The notes under the pieces: model-generated
Told to the model about the DNA's origin: nothing
Database searches by the model: none
The model's input: only the letters and a program-made list of their open reading frames with translations
In this document: positions 36,082-46,009 of the stretch, in pieces
Layout: every line of letters starts with the position of its first letter
Position numbering within the stretch: the stretch's first letter is position 1
Program-made: the position numbers and the translations under genes
Assembly (NCBI RefSeq): GCF_947488945.1
Contig: NZ_CANLBS010000004.1
Coordinates: 62,001 to 126,000 of the forward strand
Length of the DNA stretch: 64,000 nucleotides
Source of the DNA: an uncultured Streptomyces sp.
Lineage (GTDB): Bacteria; Actinomycetota; Actinomycetes; Streptomycetales; Streptomycetaceae
Direction: 5' to 3'

Positions 36082-37184
36082 GAGAGGTCGCTCTCCTTGA
36101 TGTAGCCCGAATCCACCAGCTCGGCGCGGTAGTTGGACTTGTCGACGCTGACCGGGTCGAGCAGGAAGGCCGGCACGACCTTCTTCTCGTTGTCGTACGT
36201 CGTGGTGTCGTTGACCTCGGGCTTCTTGTCGTTCAGCACCGCGTCGGCCATCTGCACGGCCTGCTTGGCGAGCGCACGGGTGTCCTTGTACACGGTCTGG
36301 GTCTGCTGCCCCGCGATGATCGACTTCACCGAGGCGACCTCGGCGTCCTGGCCGGTGACCAGCGGGTACGGCTTCGCCTTCGTGCCGTAACCGTCGGACT
36401 TCAGCGCCGAGATGATCCCGATCGAGATCCCGTCGTACGGGGAGAGCACCGCGTCCACGTCGGCCGAGGAGTACGCGGAGGTCAGCAGGTCGTCCATGCG
36501 CTTCTGGGCGGTGCCGCCGTCCCAGCGCAGGGTGGTGATCTGGTCCAGCTTCGTCTGCTTGCTGCGGACCACGAGCTGCTTGCTGTCGATGTACGGCTTG
36601 AGGGTCTTCCAGGCGCCCTCGAAGAAGTACCGCGTGTTGTTGTCGTCCGGCGAGCCGGCGAACAGCTCGATGTTGAACGGCCCCTTTCCGCTGCCGTCCT
36701 TCAGCCCGAGCTTCTCGACCAGGTAGCCGGCCTGCAGCTCGCCGACCTTCTCGTTGTCGAAGGAGGCGTAGTAGGAGACGTTCTCGGTGCCGAGGATCAG
36801 CCGGTCGTACGAGATGACCTTGATGCCCTGCTCGCCGGCCTGCCGCAGCACGTCGCCGAGCGCGCGGCCGTCGATCGCGGCGACGACCAGGACGTCGACC
36901 CCCTTGGTGATCATGTTCTCGATCTGGGAGACCTGCTGGTCGACGTCGTCCTCGCCGTACTGCAGATCCGTCTTGTAGCCGAGCTTCTTGAATTCGGCGG
37001 CCATGTTGCTGCCGTCGGCTATCCAGCGCTCCGACGACTTGGTGGGCATGGCGATGCCGACCGTGGCGCCCTCGGCTCCCTTCTTGTCCTGCTTGCTGCC
37101 GCCCTCGCCGCTCTGGCCGCAGGCGGCGAGGGCGAGGGACAGGGTGACGGCCGTGAGCACGGCGGCGGCTCGTGTGCTGCGCAT
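36078..37184 (-). CDS. sugar-binding lipoprotein (ChvE/XylF type)
   Basis: A 368-residue periplasmic-binding-protein-type lipoprotein. The signal ends in lipobox LALAAC with Cys22 and is followed by a Gly/Ser/Lys linker. The type I binding fold begins with [20 protein letters not shown] and contains [38 protein letters not shown], and the hinge [28 protein letters not shown] (about 290-320). Relatives bind xylose, galactose or arabinose. ATG 37184 has AAGGAC 8 bp upstream. It sits 5 bp after the U32-like gene stop. Confidence 0.93.
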   Translation of the reverse strand: MRSTRAAAVLTAVTLSLALAACGQSGEGGSKQDKKGAEGATVGIAMPTKSSERWIADGSNMAAEFKKLGYKTDLQYGEDDVDQQVSQIENMITKGVDVLVVAAIDGRALGDVLRQAGEQGIKVISYDRLILGTENVSYYASFDNEKVGELQAGYLVEKLGLKDGSGKGPFNIELFAGSPDDNNTRYFFEGAWKTLKPYIDSKQLVVRSKQTKLDQITTLRWDGGTAQKRMDDLLTSAYSSADVDAVLSPYDGISIGIISALKSDGYGTKAKPYPLVTGQDAEVASVKSIIAGQQTQTVYKDTRALAKQAVQMADAVLNDKKPEVNDTTTYDNEKKVVPAFLLDPVSVDKSNYRAELVDSGYIKESDLS

Positions 37185-37189
37185 GGGGG

Positions 37190-38164
37190 TCAGTCCTTCG
37201 GGGTGAGAGGGAACCGGTTCAGTGCGCCGGGGAGGCGTGAGCCGAGCGGCGACATGTCGCCGTCGGCGCCGTGCCGCGCCAGCAGATCGAGGGCGAGACG
37301 CCCGCGCCGGACCCGCTCCCGGGCGGTGTTCAGCGCGAGGTCCCGCAGGTGGCGGCCGTAGGGGTAGATGCCGGGGGCCTTGGCGAGACCGAACTTGAGG
37401 TAGAGCGGGGCGCCGCGGCGGACCAGCTCGGCGACCTCGTACATCCGTACGTAGCCGCCGAGGTCGTCGGGCGCCTCGATGTACAGGTCCATCGGGGCCC
37501 GCGACACCCGCCGGATCTCGCTGAAGTGGCTGAGGGTCAGGTCGGAGGGGATGTTGACCGAGTCCGCGCCCAGCCCCTCGAAGACGGCGAACGCGGCCGG
37601 GTTGACCGGCCCGATCAGCGCCGACACCTTGAAGGTGGTGTCGGCAGGCAGCGTGCCCGCCTCGCGCAGCCGGTGCAGGGTCCACAGCACCCCCTCGTCG
37701 GCGACCAGCAGGCACTTCACCCCCAACGAGGCGGCGCGCAGGGCGTCTTCGACGCAGCCGGCCAGCGCGTCGTGGCCGCGCGCCCGCAGTCCGGCGCCGC
37801 CGGAGTCGGTGCGGACCGAGGCGCCCGCGTCCCAGGTGCCGCGCGGGCCGGTGAACAGGCAGAGCTCCACGTCCCGTTCGGTGCAGCGCCCCACCATCTC
37901 GGTGATCTCGTCGTCGGTCAGCATCCACACGCCGCTGCCCTGGCTGATCCGGTGCACCGGGACACCGAGCCGTCCGGCCTCCTCCAGCACGGTGTTCAGC
38001 ACCTCCGGGCCCTCCACGGAGGGCACCTCGGTGCGCCAGCGGCCGCCGTCGGGGAACGCATGCGGGGAGGCGTCCTCGGGGCAGAGGGCCGGTCCGCCCA
38101 GCCCCAGCGGGGTGAGCGCGGCCTCCCCCGGACGGCGGGGGAGGGTGGTCGGGGCGTCGGTCAC
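37190..38164 (-). CDS. peptidase U32-like TIM-barrel protein in a sugar operon
   Basis: A 324-residue protein with TIM-barrel character and a distant likeness to the U32 peptidase/prephenate-decarboxylase-like group ([74 protein letters not shown], abridged here by position: about 150-170, 200-222, 232-263). Its place between a dehydratase/dehydrogenase pair and a sugar importer suggests a sugar or sugar-acid enzyme rather than a peptidase. GTG 38164 follows AAGGACCAGC. A 198-bp GC-rich gap without visible features separates it from the dehydrogenase gene upstream. The reaction is unknown. Confidence 0.75.
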   Translation of the reverse strand: MTDAPTTLPRRPGEAALTPLGLGGPALCPEDASPHAFPDGGRWRTEVPSVEGPEVLNTVLEEAGRLGVPVHRISQGSGVWMLTDDEITEMVGRCTERDVELCLFTGPRGTWDAGASVRTDSGGAGLRARGHDALAGCVEDALRAASLGVKCLLVADEGVLWTLHRLREAGTLPADTTFKVSALIGPVNPAAFAVFEGLGADSVNIPSDLTLSHFSEIRRVSRAPMDLYIEAPDDLGGYVRMYEVAELVRRGAPLYLKFGLAKAPGIYPYGRHLRDLALNTARERVRRGRLALDLLARHGADGDMSPLGSRLPGALNRFPLTPKD

Positions 38165-38362
38165 GGCTGGTCCTTCGCGTTCGGCCGGTCAGCGGTCCGG
38201 CGGGGGCCGGGTCGACGGCCGGCGGGTCGTCTTCGGGTGCGCGGCGCGTCCGGGACACCGGACGGGGTGCGCGGGCGTGTGCGTGGACGGGTACGGCGAC
38301 GTGGCGCGGCGTCCCTGATCAGGGCGGTGGGGGCGGAAGGAGGGGCGGGGGCCCCGTCCCGT

Positions 38363-39382
38363 TCACGGGCACAGCAGCACCTTCCCGGTCGCCGGGTCCC
38401 CGCTGCCCACCAGCGCCAGGGCCTGGGCGAACCCTTCCAGCGGAAAGGTGTGGGTGATCAGCGGCGCGGGATCGAGCACCCCGGCCGCGAACGCCCGCAC
38501 CGCGTACGACCAGGCCGACGACGGTGCCCCGAACACGCTCCGCACGGTCAGCTGGCTCACCGAGAGGTGGACCGGGTCGATGCCCAGCGAGCCCGCGCCG
38601 AACATCCCCGTCAGCACCACCCGGCCACCGCGCCGCGCCAGCAGGCACGCGTCCGCCGCGGTCGTCGGGGCCCCGGCCGTCTCCACCACCAGGTCGAACC
38701 GGCCGTGCAGTTCCTCCGCCTCCTTCGGCGAACGGGCCGCGTCCGCCCCGAACTCCATGGCCAGCACAGCCCGTTCGGCACGCGGGTCGATCACGGTCAG
38801 CTCGCCGGGCGACACCGCGGCCAGCAACTGCACCGCGAGCAGCCCGAGGGTTCCCGCCCCCACCACGGCGACCCGCGCCCCCGGTTCGGGCGCGCCGGCC
38901 CGGACGGCGGCGGCCACCACCGCGGCCGGTTCCAGCAGCGCGGCGGCACGGAGGTCGGCGTCGTCGGGCAGCGGGTGCAGCAGCCGCTCCGCCACCACCA
39001 CGTGGTCGGCGAAGGCGCCGGGCCGGGTGAACCCCGTCTCGTCGTACCCCGCGGTGCACAGCGAGGTCTCGCCCTCCCGGCACCGGTCGCACCGCCCGCA
39101 GGAGCGGAACCCCTCCGCGACGGTCCGCCGCCCCAGCAGGGCGGGATCGGCCCCCTCGCCCACCGCCTCGACGGTGCCGGCCCACTCGTGCCCCGGCACC
39201 ACCGGATAGGTGACGTAACCGGGGGCGCGCCGGCCGTCGTACACCTCGCGGTCGCTCATGCAGATCCCGGCCGCCGCCACCCGCACCCGGACCTCGCCGG
39301 GGCCGGGCTCCGGCACCGGCAGGTGGTCGAGCCGGTGGCTGCCCGGCCGCTCCACCGTCAACGCCCGTGACGGAGCGCTCAC
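38363..39382 (-). CDS. zinc-dependent alcohol/sugar-acid dehydrogenase
   Basis: A 339-residue medium-chain dehydrogenase. Catalytic-zinc ligands are in AAAGICMSDREVYDG and VVPGHEWAG; the structural-zinc region is CGRCDRCREGETSLC. The Rossmann loop is VAVVGAGTLGLLAVQLL (about 170). In context it probably oxidises a sugar acid or polyol with NAD(P)+. Its GTG start overlaps the stop of the dehydratase gene by 4 bp, so the two are coupled and likely act in sequence. Confidence 0.87.
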   Translation of the reverse strand: MSAPSRALTVERPGSHRLDHLPVPEPGPGEVRVRVAAAGICMSDREVYDGRRAPGYVTYPVVPGHEWAGTVEAVGEGADPALLGRRTVAEGFRSCGRCDRCREGETSLCTAGYDETGFTRPGAFADHVVVAERLLHPLPDDADLRAAALLEPAAVVAAAVRAGAPEPGARVAVVGAGTLGLLAVQLLAAVSPGELTVIDPRAERAVLAMEFGADAARSPKEAEELHGRFDLVVETAGAPTTAADACLLARRGGRVVLTGMFGAGSLGIDPVHLSVSQLTVRSVFGAPSSAWSYAVRAFAAGVLDPAPLITHTFPLEGFAQALALVGSGDPATGKVLLCP

Positions 39383-40533
39383 TTCGGCTGCCTCTTCTCC
39401 CAGCCCTCGGCCCACAGGTCGAACTTCGCCTGCTGCTGGGGGAACTCGGCGGCGGCGTCCACGTCGAGCTCCACGCCGAGCCCCGGCGCGTGCGACAGCT
39501 CGAAACAGCCGGTGGCGGGGTCGACCTGGGGCGCGCCCTTCACGACCTTCTTGATCTCCGCGTCCGCGAAGTCGTTGAAGTGCTCCAGGATCTTGAAGTT
39601 CGGTGTGCATCCGGCCAGTTGGAGGCTGGCCGCGGTGAGCACCGGACCGCCGACGTTGTGCGGGGCGATCAGCGTGTAGTGCGTCTCGGCCGTCGCCGCG
39701 AGCTTGCGCGCCTCCAGGATGCCGCCGATGTGGCCGACGTCCGGCTGGATGATGTCGACGGCCTGCGACTCGAAGAGTTCCCGGAACTCGATCCGGTCGT
39801 GGATGCGTTCACCGGTGGCGATCGGCAGGTCCACCTTGCCGGCGACCTTCGCCAGCGCCTTGAGGTTCTCCGGCGGCACCGGCTCCTCCAGCCAGGCGGG
39901 CCGGAACGGCGCCATCTCCCGGGCGATCCGCACCGCCGTGGACGGGCTGAACCGGCCGTGCATCTCCAGCATCAGCTCCGCGTCCGGGCCTATCGCGTCA
40001 CGGACCGCCTCGATCAGCGACACCGCGTAGCGGGTCTCCTCCTGGCCGAGCTCGAAGTGCCCGGTCCCGAACGGGTCGATCTTCAGGGCCCGGTACCCCC
40101 GCTCCCGCACCGCGGTGGCCGCCTTGTGGTACGCCTCGGGGGTCCGCTCGGTGGTGTACCAGCCGTTGGCGTACGCCTTCACCCGGTCGGTCACCTTGCC
40201 GCCGAGGAGCTGCCAGACCGGCACCCCGAGCGCCTTGCCCTTGATGTCCCAGCAGGCCATCTCCACCACCGCGATGCCGGACATCACGATCTCGCCGGCC
40301 CGGCCGTAGTCGCCGTACTTCATCCGCCGCACGAGGTCCTCCACGGCGAACGGGTCCGAGCCGGTGATGTGGTTGGCCGACGCCTCGCGCAGATAGCCGA
40401 GCAGGGCGTCGGTCCGGCCGAGCATCCGGGTCTCGCCCACACCGGTGAGGCCCTCGTCGGTGTGCACCTGGACGTAGGTGAGGTTGCGCCACGGGGTGCC
40501 GACGACATGGGTGGTGATTCCGGTGATGCGCAC
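39379..40533 (-). CDS. enolase-superfamily sugar-acid dehydratase (galactonate dehydratase-like)
   Basis: A 384-residue mandelate-racemase/galactonate-dehydratase-type protein. The capping domain begins MRITGITTHVVGTPWRNLTYV. The barrel has metal ligands in LMLEMHGRF (E190, with H192), WLEEPVPPEN (E216) and ATGERIHDR (E242), and the C-terminal histidine H292 in APHNVGGP. It should remove water from an aldonic acid to give a 2-keto-3-deoxy sugar acid. It is first in a six-gene operon; GTG 40533 has GGAGGG 10 bp upstream. A promoter and repeated operator lie at 40555-40621. No kinase or aldolase for the product is in the operon. Confidence 0.87.
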   Translation of the reverse strand: MRITGITTHVVGTPWRNLTYVQVHTDEGLTGVGETRMLGRTDALLGYLREASANHITGSDPFAVEDLVRRMKYGDYGRAGEIVMSGIAVVEMACWDIKGKALGVPVWQLLGGKVTDRVKAYANGWYTTERTPEAYHKAATAVRERGYRALKIDPFGTGHFELGQEETRYAVSLIEAVRDAIGPDAELMLEMHGRFSPSTAVRIAREMAPFRPAWLEEPVPPENLKALAKVAGKVDLPIATGERIHDRIEFRELFESQAVDIIQPDVGHIGGILEARKLAATAETHYTLIAPHNVGGPVLTAASLQLAGCTPNFKILEHFNDFADAEIKKVVKGAPQVDPATGCFELSHAPGLGVELDVDAAAEFPQQQAKFDLWAEGWEKRQPK

Positions 40534-40554
40534 GGGAGTTGGCCCTCCAGGCTT

Positions 40555-40582
40555 GTTCGAAATACCGTCACTCGTTCGAAAT
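40555..40582 (-). promoter_or_regulatory. direct-repeat operator of the sugar-acid operon
   Basis: ATTTCGAAC (minus strand) occurs twice, at 40574-40582 and 40555-40563, with starts 19 bp apart, so both copies face the same side of the helix. They fall just downstream of the predicted transcription start, where a repressor would act. TTTCGAAC also occurs before the GH1 gene (14672-14679). Confidence 0.6.
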
Positions 40583-40592
40583 GCTGGGCGTG

Positions 40593-40621
40593 ACCGTAGG
40601 ACGAGGTCCGGAGCATGTCAA
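40593..40621 (-). promoter_or_regulatory. sigma-70-type promoter of the sugar-acid operon
   Basis: On the minus strand TTGACA (40616-40621) and TACGGT (40593-40598) are separated by exactly 17 bp. The start point would be about 40586, some 50 bp before the GTG of the dehydratase gene. Confidence 0.65.
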
Positions 40622-40701
40622 TGGTTCGCGCAGAGAGCGGTTCCCGGCACCCGGGCACGGTCCCGGCGCGGACCGTCGGCGGGCCCACGTACGCTGGCGC
40701 C

Positions 40702-41528
<827 letters not shown>

Positions 41529-41532
<4 letters not shown>

Positions 41533-41596
41533 CGCGGGAACAGGGCTGACGCGGGAACAGGGCGGGGGCGAGAGCGGGGCGGGGGCGAGAGCGGGG
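41529..41596. repeat. two adjacent 17-bp tandem duplications
   Basis: CTGACGCGGGAACAGGG is present twice (41529-41562, starting inside the stop codon) and is followed directly by two copies of CGGGGGCGAGAGCGGGG (41563-41596). They fill the space between the EI24 and convergent TetR genes. Confidence 0.75.
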
Positions 41597-41612
41597 TGGG
41601 TCTCGGGGCCGC

Positions 41613-42233
41613 TCAGTCCCGCGTTCCGGCTTCCCCGTCCCGCCGTGCCGCCCGCCCCGCCGCGCCCGGCCCCTCCAGCAGCTCCAGGAAGTCCCGGAAC
41701 GCGGCCGGCATGTCCACCGCCGACGGGTCCAGCAGCCACTGGTACTGCAAGCCGTCCAGCACCGCCACCATCAGCACCGCCGCCCGCTCCGGCGTGAGCC
41801 CGCCGGGCAGCACCTCGCCGTACTCCGCGCGCAGCGAGGCCGCCATGTCGGCGCGGACCTGGACGTAACGGGTGGTGAAGAACTCCCGCGCCGGATGGTC
41901 CTCGGTGACGCTCTCGCCGAGCAGCGCCGAGAAGGTCTGCACGACGCCGGGGCGCATCGCGTTGTACTCCACCAGGGAAGCCAGCAGGTCGGGGCGCCAC
42001 GCGCCGCCGCCGCGCGCCGCGCCGCCGCCGGTGTCCCAGCGGTCCCGGTCCTCCAGCACCGCGACCAGCAGCGCCTCCTTGGTGGGGAAGTAGTGCAGCA
42101 GCCCCTGCTGGCTGAGCCCCACCCGCTCCGCGACCGCGCCCAGCGTCGCGCCGCGGTAGCCCCGCTCCGCGATCACCGTGAGCGCGGCGGCCAGGATCTC
42201 CGCCCGGCGCTCCTCGCTCCTGGCCCGTGCCAT
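41613..42233 (-). CDS. TetR-family transcriptional regulator
   Basis: A 206-residue TetR protein with N-terminal HTH (IAERGYRGATLGAVAERVGL, YFPTKEALLVAVL) and a C-terminal ligand/dimer domain containing PAREFFTTRYVQVRADMAASL. ATG 42233 has GGAAGG 8 bp upstream. It is divergent from the GH3 beta-glucosidase gene, with a TGGTGA/TCACCA dyad between them, so it most likely represses that gene and itself. The inducer is unknown but could be a glycoside or its aglycone. Confidence 0.9.
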   Translation of the reverse strand: MARARSEERRAEILAAALTVIAERGYRGATLGAVAERVGLSQQGLLHYFPTKEALLVAVLEDRDRWDTGGGAARGGGAWRPDLLASLVEYNAMRPGVVQTFSALLGESVTEDHPAREFFTTRYVQVRADMAASLRAEYGEVLPGGLTPERAAVLMVAVLDGLQYQWLLDPSAVDMPAAFRDFLELLEGPGAAGRAARRDGEAGTRD

Positions 42234-42331
42234 GTCCCGTTCCTTCCCCGCAGTGGATCCCCGTCGGCAGGACCGTACGGTATCCCGGCCCTCTGAATAT
42301 TACGTAACAGTCACGAAACCTACCGATCTAC

Positions 42332-42380
42332 TGGTGAACGAGTCACCATGGAGACCGGTCCACCGCCGACGGTGGACCGG
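42332..42380 (+). promoter_or_regulatory. operator dyad and leader hairpin before the GH3 gene
   Basis: TGGTGA-ACGAG-TCACCA at 42332-42348 is a 6-bp-arm dyad, a likely TetR operator. Right after it, CCGGTCCACCG and CGGTGGACCGG form a perfect 11-bp hairpin with a CCGA tetraloop at 42355-42380, 35 bp before the AGGAGG site. Upstream, 42290-42310 is AT-rich with TTACGTAA and may hold the promoter. Confidence 0.5.
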
Positions 42381-42427
42381 CCGGCAGGCACCCCCCTGCC
42401 CACCCGCGATGACCAGGAGGTACGGCC

Positions 42428-44938
42428 GTGGCAGCCGCGTCCACATCCAGTGACCCCAGCAACGCCCGCGACACCGGTGCCGCGGAGGCGGCCCGGCAGG
42501 CGGCCGTCGACGCGGCGCTCGCCGCCCTCGGCCTCGACGACAAGGCCCGGCTGCTGGCCGGCCAGGACATGTGGTCGCTGCCCGCGGCCCCGTCGGTCGG
42601 GCTGCGCTCCCTCGTCATGTCCGACGGGCCCATCGGCGTCCGGGGCGTGCGCTGGACCGCCGAGGACCCGTCGGTCGCCCTGCCCTCGCCCACCGCGCTG
42701 GCCGCCGCCTGGGACCCGGCCCTCGCCCGCCGGGCCGGCCGGCTGCTCGCCCAGGAGGCCCGCCGCAAGGGCGTCGACGTGCTCCTCGCGCCCACGGTCA
42801 ACCTGCACCGCTCACCCGTCGGCGGACGCCACTTCGAGGCGTACAGCGAGGACCCGTTCCTCACTGGTGAGATCGGCTCCGGCTACGTGCGCGGCGTGCA
42901 GGAAGGGGGCGTGGGCACCACCGTCAAGCACTTCGTCGCCAACGACGCCGAGACCGACCGCTTCACCGTCGACAACATCGTCGCCCCCCGGCCGCTGCGC
43001 GAGCTCTATCTCGCCCCCTTCGAACGGATCGTCAAGAACGCCCACCCCTGGGGCATCATGGCGGCGTACAACCAGGTCAACGGCTCCACGATGACCGAGC
43101 ACCGGTACCTGCAGAATGTCGTGCTGCGCGGCGAATGGGGCTTCGACGGCTTCATCGTCTCCGACTGGCTCGCTGCCCGCTCCACCGCCGCCGCGATCCG
43201 CGGCGGCCTCGACGCCGCGATGCCCGGCCCCGACACCGTCTACGGACCGGCGCTCGCCGCCGCCGTCCGCGCGGGCGAGGTCGAGGAGAGCGACGTCGAC
43301 ACCGCCGTACGCAACATCCTGGTGCTGGCCGCCCGGGTCGGCGCCCTGGACGGCGCGCCGCCCGCCGTGGACCCCGCAGACCTGCCCGCGGCCGTCGACG
43401 GCGACGCGCTGGCCCGCGAGATCGCCCGCCGCTCGTTCGTCCTGGTCCGCAACGCCGGCGGCGTGCTGCCGCTCGGCGGCTCCGGCGGCTCCGCCGACTC
43501 GGACGGCTCCGTGGCCCTGATCGGCGCGCTCGCCCGGGACGCCCGGATCCTCGGCGGCGGCTCCGCCCAGGTCTTCCCCGACCACGTGGTCTCCCCGCTC
43601 GACGGACTCACCGCCGCGCTCCCCGAGGGCGCGCTCAGCTACACCGTCGGAGCCGACCCCGCCACCGAACTGGCCGTCGCCGAGCAGGGTTTCGAGCTGA
43701 CCGCGGTCTGCCGCGACGCCTCCGGGGCGGTCCTCGGCAGCACCCCGCTGTACGGCGGGCAGATCCAGTGGATCGGCGCCGACCTGCCCGAAGGCGTCGA
43801 CTACGAGACGCTGCACAGCGTCGAGGTCACCGGCACCTTCACCCCGCGCGAGAGCGGCGAGCACACCTTCGGAACCCGCGGCATCGGCGGCTTCACGCTC
43901 GCAGTCGACGGCCAGACCCTCTTCGAGGGCGTCCAGACCCCCGCCTCCGCCGACGACCCGATGGAGGCCATCTTCGGCTCGCTGGCCGAACGCGGCCGGG
44001 CCACCCTGACCGCGGGCGAACCGGTCCCGGTCTCGCTGCACTGCGTCGTCCCGCCCACCGGCGGACTCCCTCTGCGGGGCGTGGCGTTCTCCCTCGTCCA
44101 CCTCGGGCCGCAGCGCGACCCGAGGGAGCTGATCGCCGACGCCGTGGAGGCCGCCCGCGCCGCCGGCACCGCCGTCGTGGTCGTCGGCACCACCGAGCAG
44201 GTGGAGTCCGAGGGCTTCGACCGCAAGGACCTGCGGCTCCCCGGCCACCAGGACGCACTGGTACGGGCGGTGGCCGCCGCCAACCCGCGCACCGTGGTCG
44301 TCGTCAACGCCGGGTCACCGGTCGAACTGCCCTGGCGCGACGAGGTGGCCGCCGTGCTGCTGAGCTGGTTCCCCGGCCAGGAGGGCGGCGCCGCACTCGT
44401 CGACGTCCTGCTCGGCACCGCCGAGCCCGGTGGCCGGCTCCCCACCACCTGGCCCGTCGCCCTGGACGACGCCCCGGTGCGCCGGACCGCCCCCACGGAC
44501 GGCCGACTCCCCTACGACGAGGGTGTCTTCATCGGCTACCGCGCCTGGGACAAGGCCGGCGCCAGGCCCGCGTACCCCTTCGGCCACGGCCTCGGCTACA
44601 CCACCTGGGAGCACGAGGCGCTCGACCTCACGCCCGGGTCGGCCACCGTCCGGGTCCGCAACACCGGCACCCGGCCCGGCGGCGACATCGTGCAGATCTA
44701 CCTCGCCCCGCAGAGCCCCGACGCCGACCGCCCGGCCCGCTGGCTCGCCGGATTCGCGCGGGTCGAGGCGGCGCCCGGCGAGAGCGTCGAGGTCACCGTC
44801 CCGCTGGAGCGGCGCTCCTTCGAGATCTGGGACGAGGCCGCGGGCGACTGGACGCTGGTCCCCGGCACCTACGAGGTCCGGGCGGCGCGCTCGCTCACCG
44901 ACGTCACCCTGACCGCCGCCCTGGACGTCAAGGGATAG
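42428..44938 (+). CDS. GH3 beta-glucosidase with PA14 domain
   Basis: An 836-residue glycoside hydrolase family 3 enzyme. The TIM-barrel domain ends with the nucleophile D246 in GFIVSDWLAARS; VKHFVANDAETDR marks the substrate pocket. The alpha/beta sandwich follows (LARRSFVLVRNAGGVLPLG), interrupted by a PA14 lectin-like insert at about 430-560 (TGTFTPRESGEHTFGTRGIGG). The acid/base region is TEQVESEGFDRKDLRLPG. A C-terminal FnIII-like domain ends the protein. No signal peptide, so it acts on imported glucosides, perhaps phenolic or saponin glycosides as in other PA14-GH3 enzymes. GTG 42428 has AGGAGG 7 bp upstream. Confidence 0.94.
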   Translation: MAAASTSSDPSNARDTGAAEAARQAAVDAALAALGLDDKARLLAGQDMWSLPAAPSVGLRSLVMSDGPIGVRGVRWTAEDPSVALPSPTALAAAWDPALARRAGRLLAQEARRKGVDVLLAPTVNLHRSPVGGRHFEAYSEDPFLTGEIGSGYVRGVQEGGVGTTVKHFVANDAETDRFTVDNIVAPRPLRELYLAPFERIVKNAHPWGIMAAYNQVNGSTMTEHRYLQNVVLRGEWGFDGFIVSDWLAARSTAAAIRGGLDAAMPGPDTVYGPALAAAVRAGEVEESDVDTAVRNILVLAARVGALDGAPPAVDPADLPAAVDGDALAREIARRSFVLVRNAGGVLPLGGSGGSADSDGSVALIGALARDARILGGGSAQVFPDHVVSPLDGLTAALPEGALSYTVGADPATELAVAEQGFELTAVCRDASGAVLGSTPLYGGQIQWIGADLPEGVDYETLHSVEVTGTFTPRESGEHTFGTRGIGGFTLAVDGQTLFEGVQTPASADDPMEAIFGSLAERGRATLTAGEPVPVSLHCVVPPTGGLPLRGVAFSLVHLGPQRDPRELIADAVEAARAAGTAVVVVGTTEQVESEGFDRKDLRLPGHQDALVRAVAAANPRTVVVVNAGSPVELPWRDEVAAVLLSWFPGQEGGAALVDVLLGTAEPGGRLPTTWPVALDDAPVRRTAPTDGRLPYDEGVFIGYRAWDKAGARPAYPFGHGLGYTTWEHEALDLTPGSATVRVRNTGTRPGGDIVQIYLAPQSPDADRPARWLAGFARVEAAPGESVEVTVPLERRSFEIWDEAAGDWTLVPGTYEVRAARSLTDVTLTAALDVKG

Positions 44939-44954
44939 CCGCCGGGCGCACGCA

Positions 44955-44990
44955 GGTACGGGCCCCGCGCTCCGGCGCGCGGCCCGTACC
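44955..44990. terminator. bidirectional terminator between GH3 and epimerase genes
   Basis: 16-bp arms with one mismatch (GGTACGGGCC...GGCCCGTACC) and loop TCCG, between convergent stops. Confidence 0.75.
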
Positions 44991-45005
44991 CCGGCGCAGG
45001 CCCCC

Positions 45006-45998
45006 TCAGCGCACCGAGAAGCCGTACACCGTCGTGGACGCGAATTCCTCGCCCGGCCGCAGCACCGTGCTCGGGAACGCCGGTCGGTTCGGCGAGTCGG
45101 GGAAGTGCTGGGTCTCCAGCGCGATCCCGCCGCACGGCCCGAACGTCTCCTCGCCCAGGTGGTCGGCGGTGTAGAGCTGGAGACCCGGCTCGGTGGTCCG
45201 CACCGTCAGCACCCGGCCCGACCCGGCGTCGTACAGCTCCGCCGCGACGCCCTCGCCGGGCGCGTCCAGCACGTAGTTGTGGTCGTACCCGGCCTCCACC
45301 GGCCGCGCCGCGCGGAAGTCGAAGCGGGTCCCGTCCACCGGCGCGATCTCGCCGGTCGGCAACGACTCGCCGTCCACCGGCGTGTAGTGCCCGGCGGCGA
45401 TCCGCAGCTCGTGCCCGAGCGCGCTGCCGCTGCCGGCGCCCGCCAGGTTCCAGTACGAGTGGTCGGTGAGGTTGACCACCGTCGGCGCGTCCGTCGTCGC
45501 CCGGTAGTCGATCCGCAGTGCCCCGCCCGCCTCCAGGCGGTACGTCACCGTGACCGCGAGGCGCCCCGGGAAGCCCTCCTCGCCGTCCTCGGCGACCAGG
45601 GACAGCTCCACGCCGTCCTCGACCGCCCGCGCGTCCCAGACCCGCTTGTCGAAGCCGCGCGCGCCGCCGTGCAGGTGGTTGCGCCCCTCGTTCGCGGTGA
45701 TCTCGTAGGTGCGCCCGTCCAGTTCGAAGGCGCTGCCCCCGATCCGGTTGGCGTACCGGCCCACCGTCGCGCCGAAGTAGGGCGCGGCGTGGGCGACGTA
45801 CCCGGCGAGGTCCGGCAGGCCGAGCGCGATCTCGTCCGCCGTCCCGTCCCGGCCCGGCGTCCGCACGGACTGCAGGATGCCGCCGTAGGTCAGCACCCGC
45901 ACCCGGGTGCCCTCCCGCTCCAGGGTCCAGCGCTCGACGGCCGTGCCGTCCGCCGTCTCGCCGAAGCCGTCCGTGTCCGTGGTCGTACTCGTCTCCAT
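45006..45998 (-). CDS. aldose 1-epimerase
   Basis: A 330-residue mutarotase. Substrate and catalytic residues are in YFGATVGRYANRIGG, the histidine pair region NEGRNHLHGGARGFDKRVWD and LTDHSYWNLAG, and the C-terminal ETQHFPDSPNRPAFP with the family glutamate. It interconverts alpha and beta anomers of glucose, galactose and related aldoses, which suits the neighbouring beta-glucosidase. ATG 45998 is adopted; a GTG at 46004 is equally possible. Only 5-11 bp separate it from the SGNH lipoprotein gene upstream, so the two form an operon. Confidence 0.92.
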   Translation of the reverse strand: METSTTTDTDGFGETADGTAVERWTLEREGTRVRVLTYGGILQSVRTPGRDGTADEIALGLPDLAGYVAHAAPYFGATVGRYANRIGGSAFELDGRTYEITANEGRNHLHGGARGFDKRVWDARAVEDGVELSLVAEDGEEGFPGRLAVTVTYRLEAGGALRIDYRATTDAPTVVNLTDHSYWNLAGAGSGSALGHELRIAAGHYTPVDGESLPTGEIAPVDGTRFDFRAARPVEAGYDHNYVLDAPGEGVAAELYDAGSGRVLTVRTTEPGLQLYTADHLGEETFGPCGGIALETQHFPDSPNRPAFPSTVLRPGEEFASTTVYGFSVR

Positions 45999-46009
45999 GA
46001 TCACGGACT

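Noticed and set aside
38165..38362. A missing small gene between the dehydrogenase and the U32-like gene
   Set aside because: The 198-bp gap is Gly/Arg-codon noise without a ribosome site or credible start in any frame.
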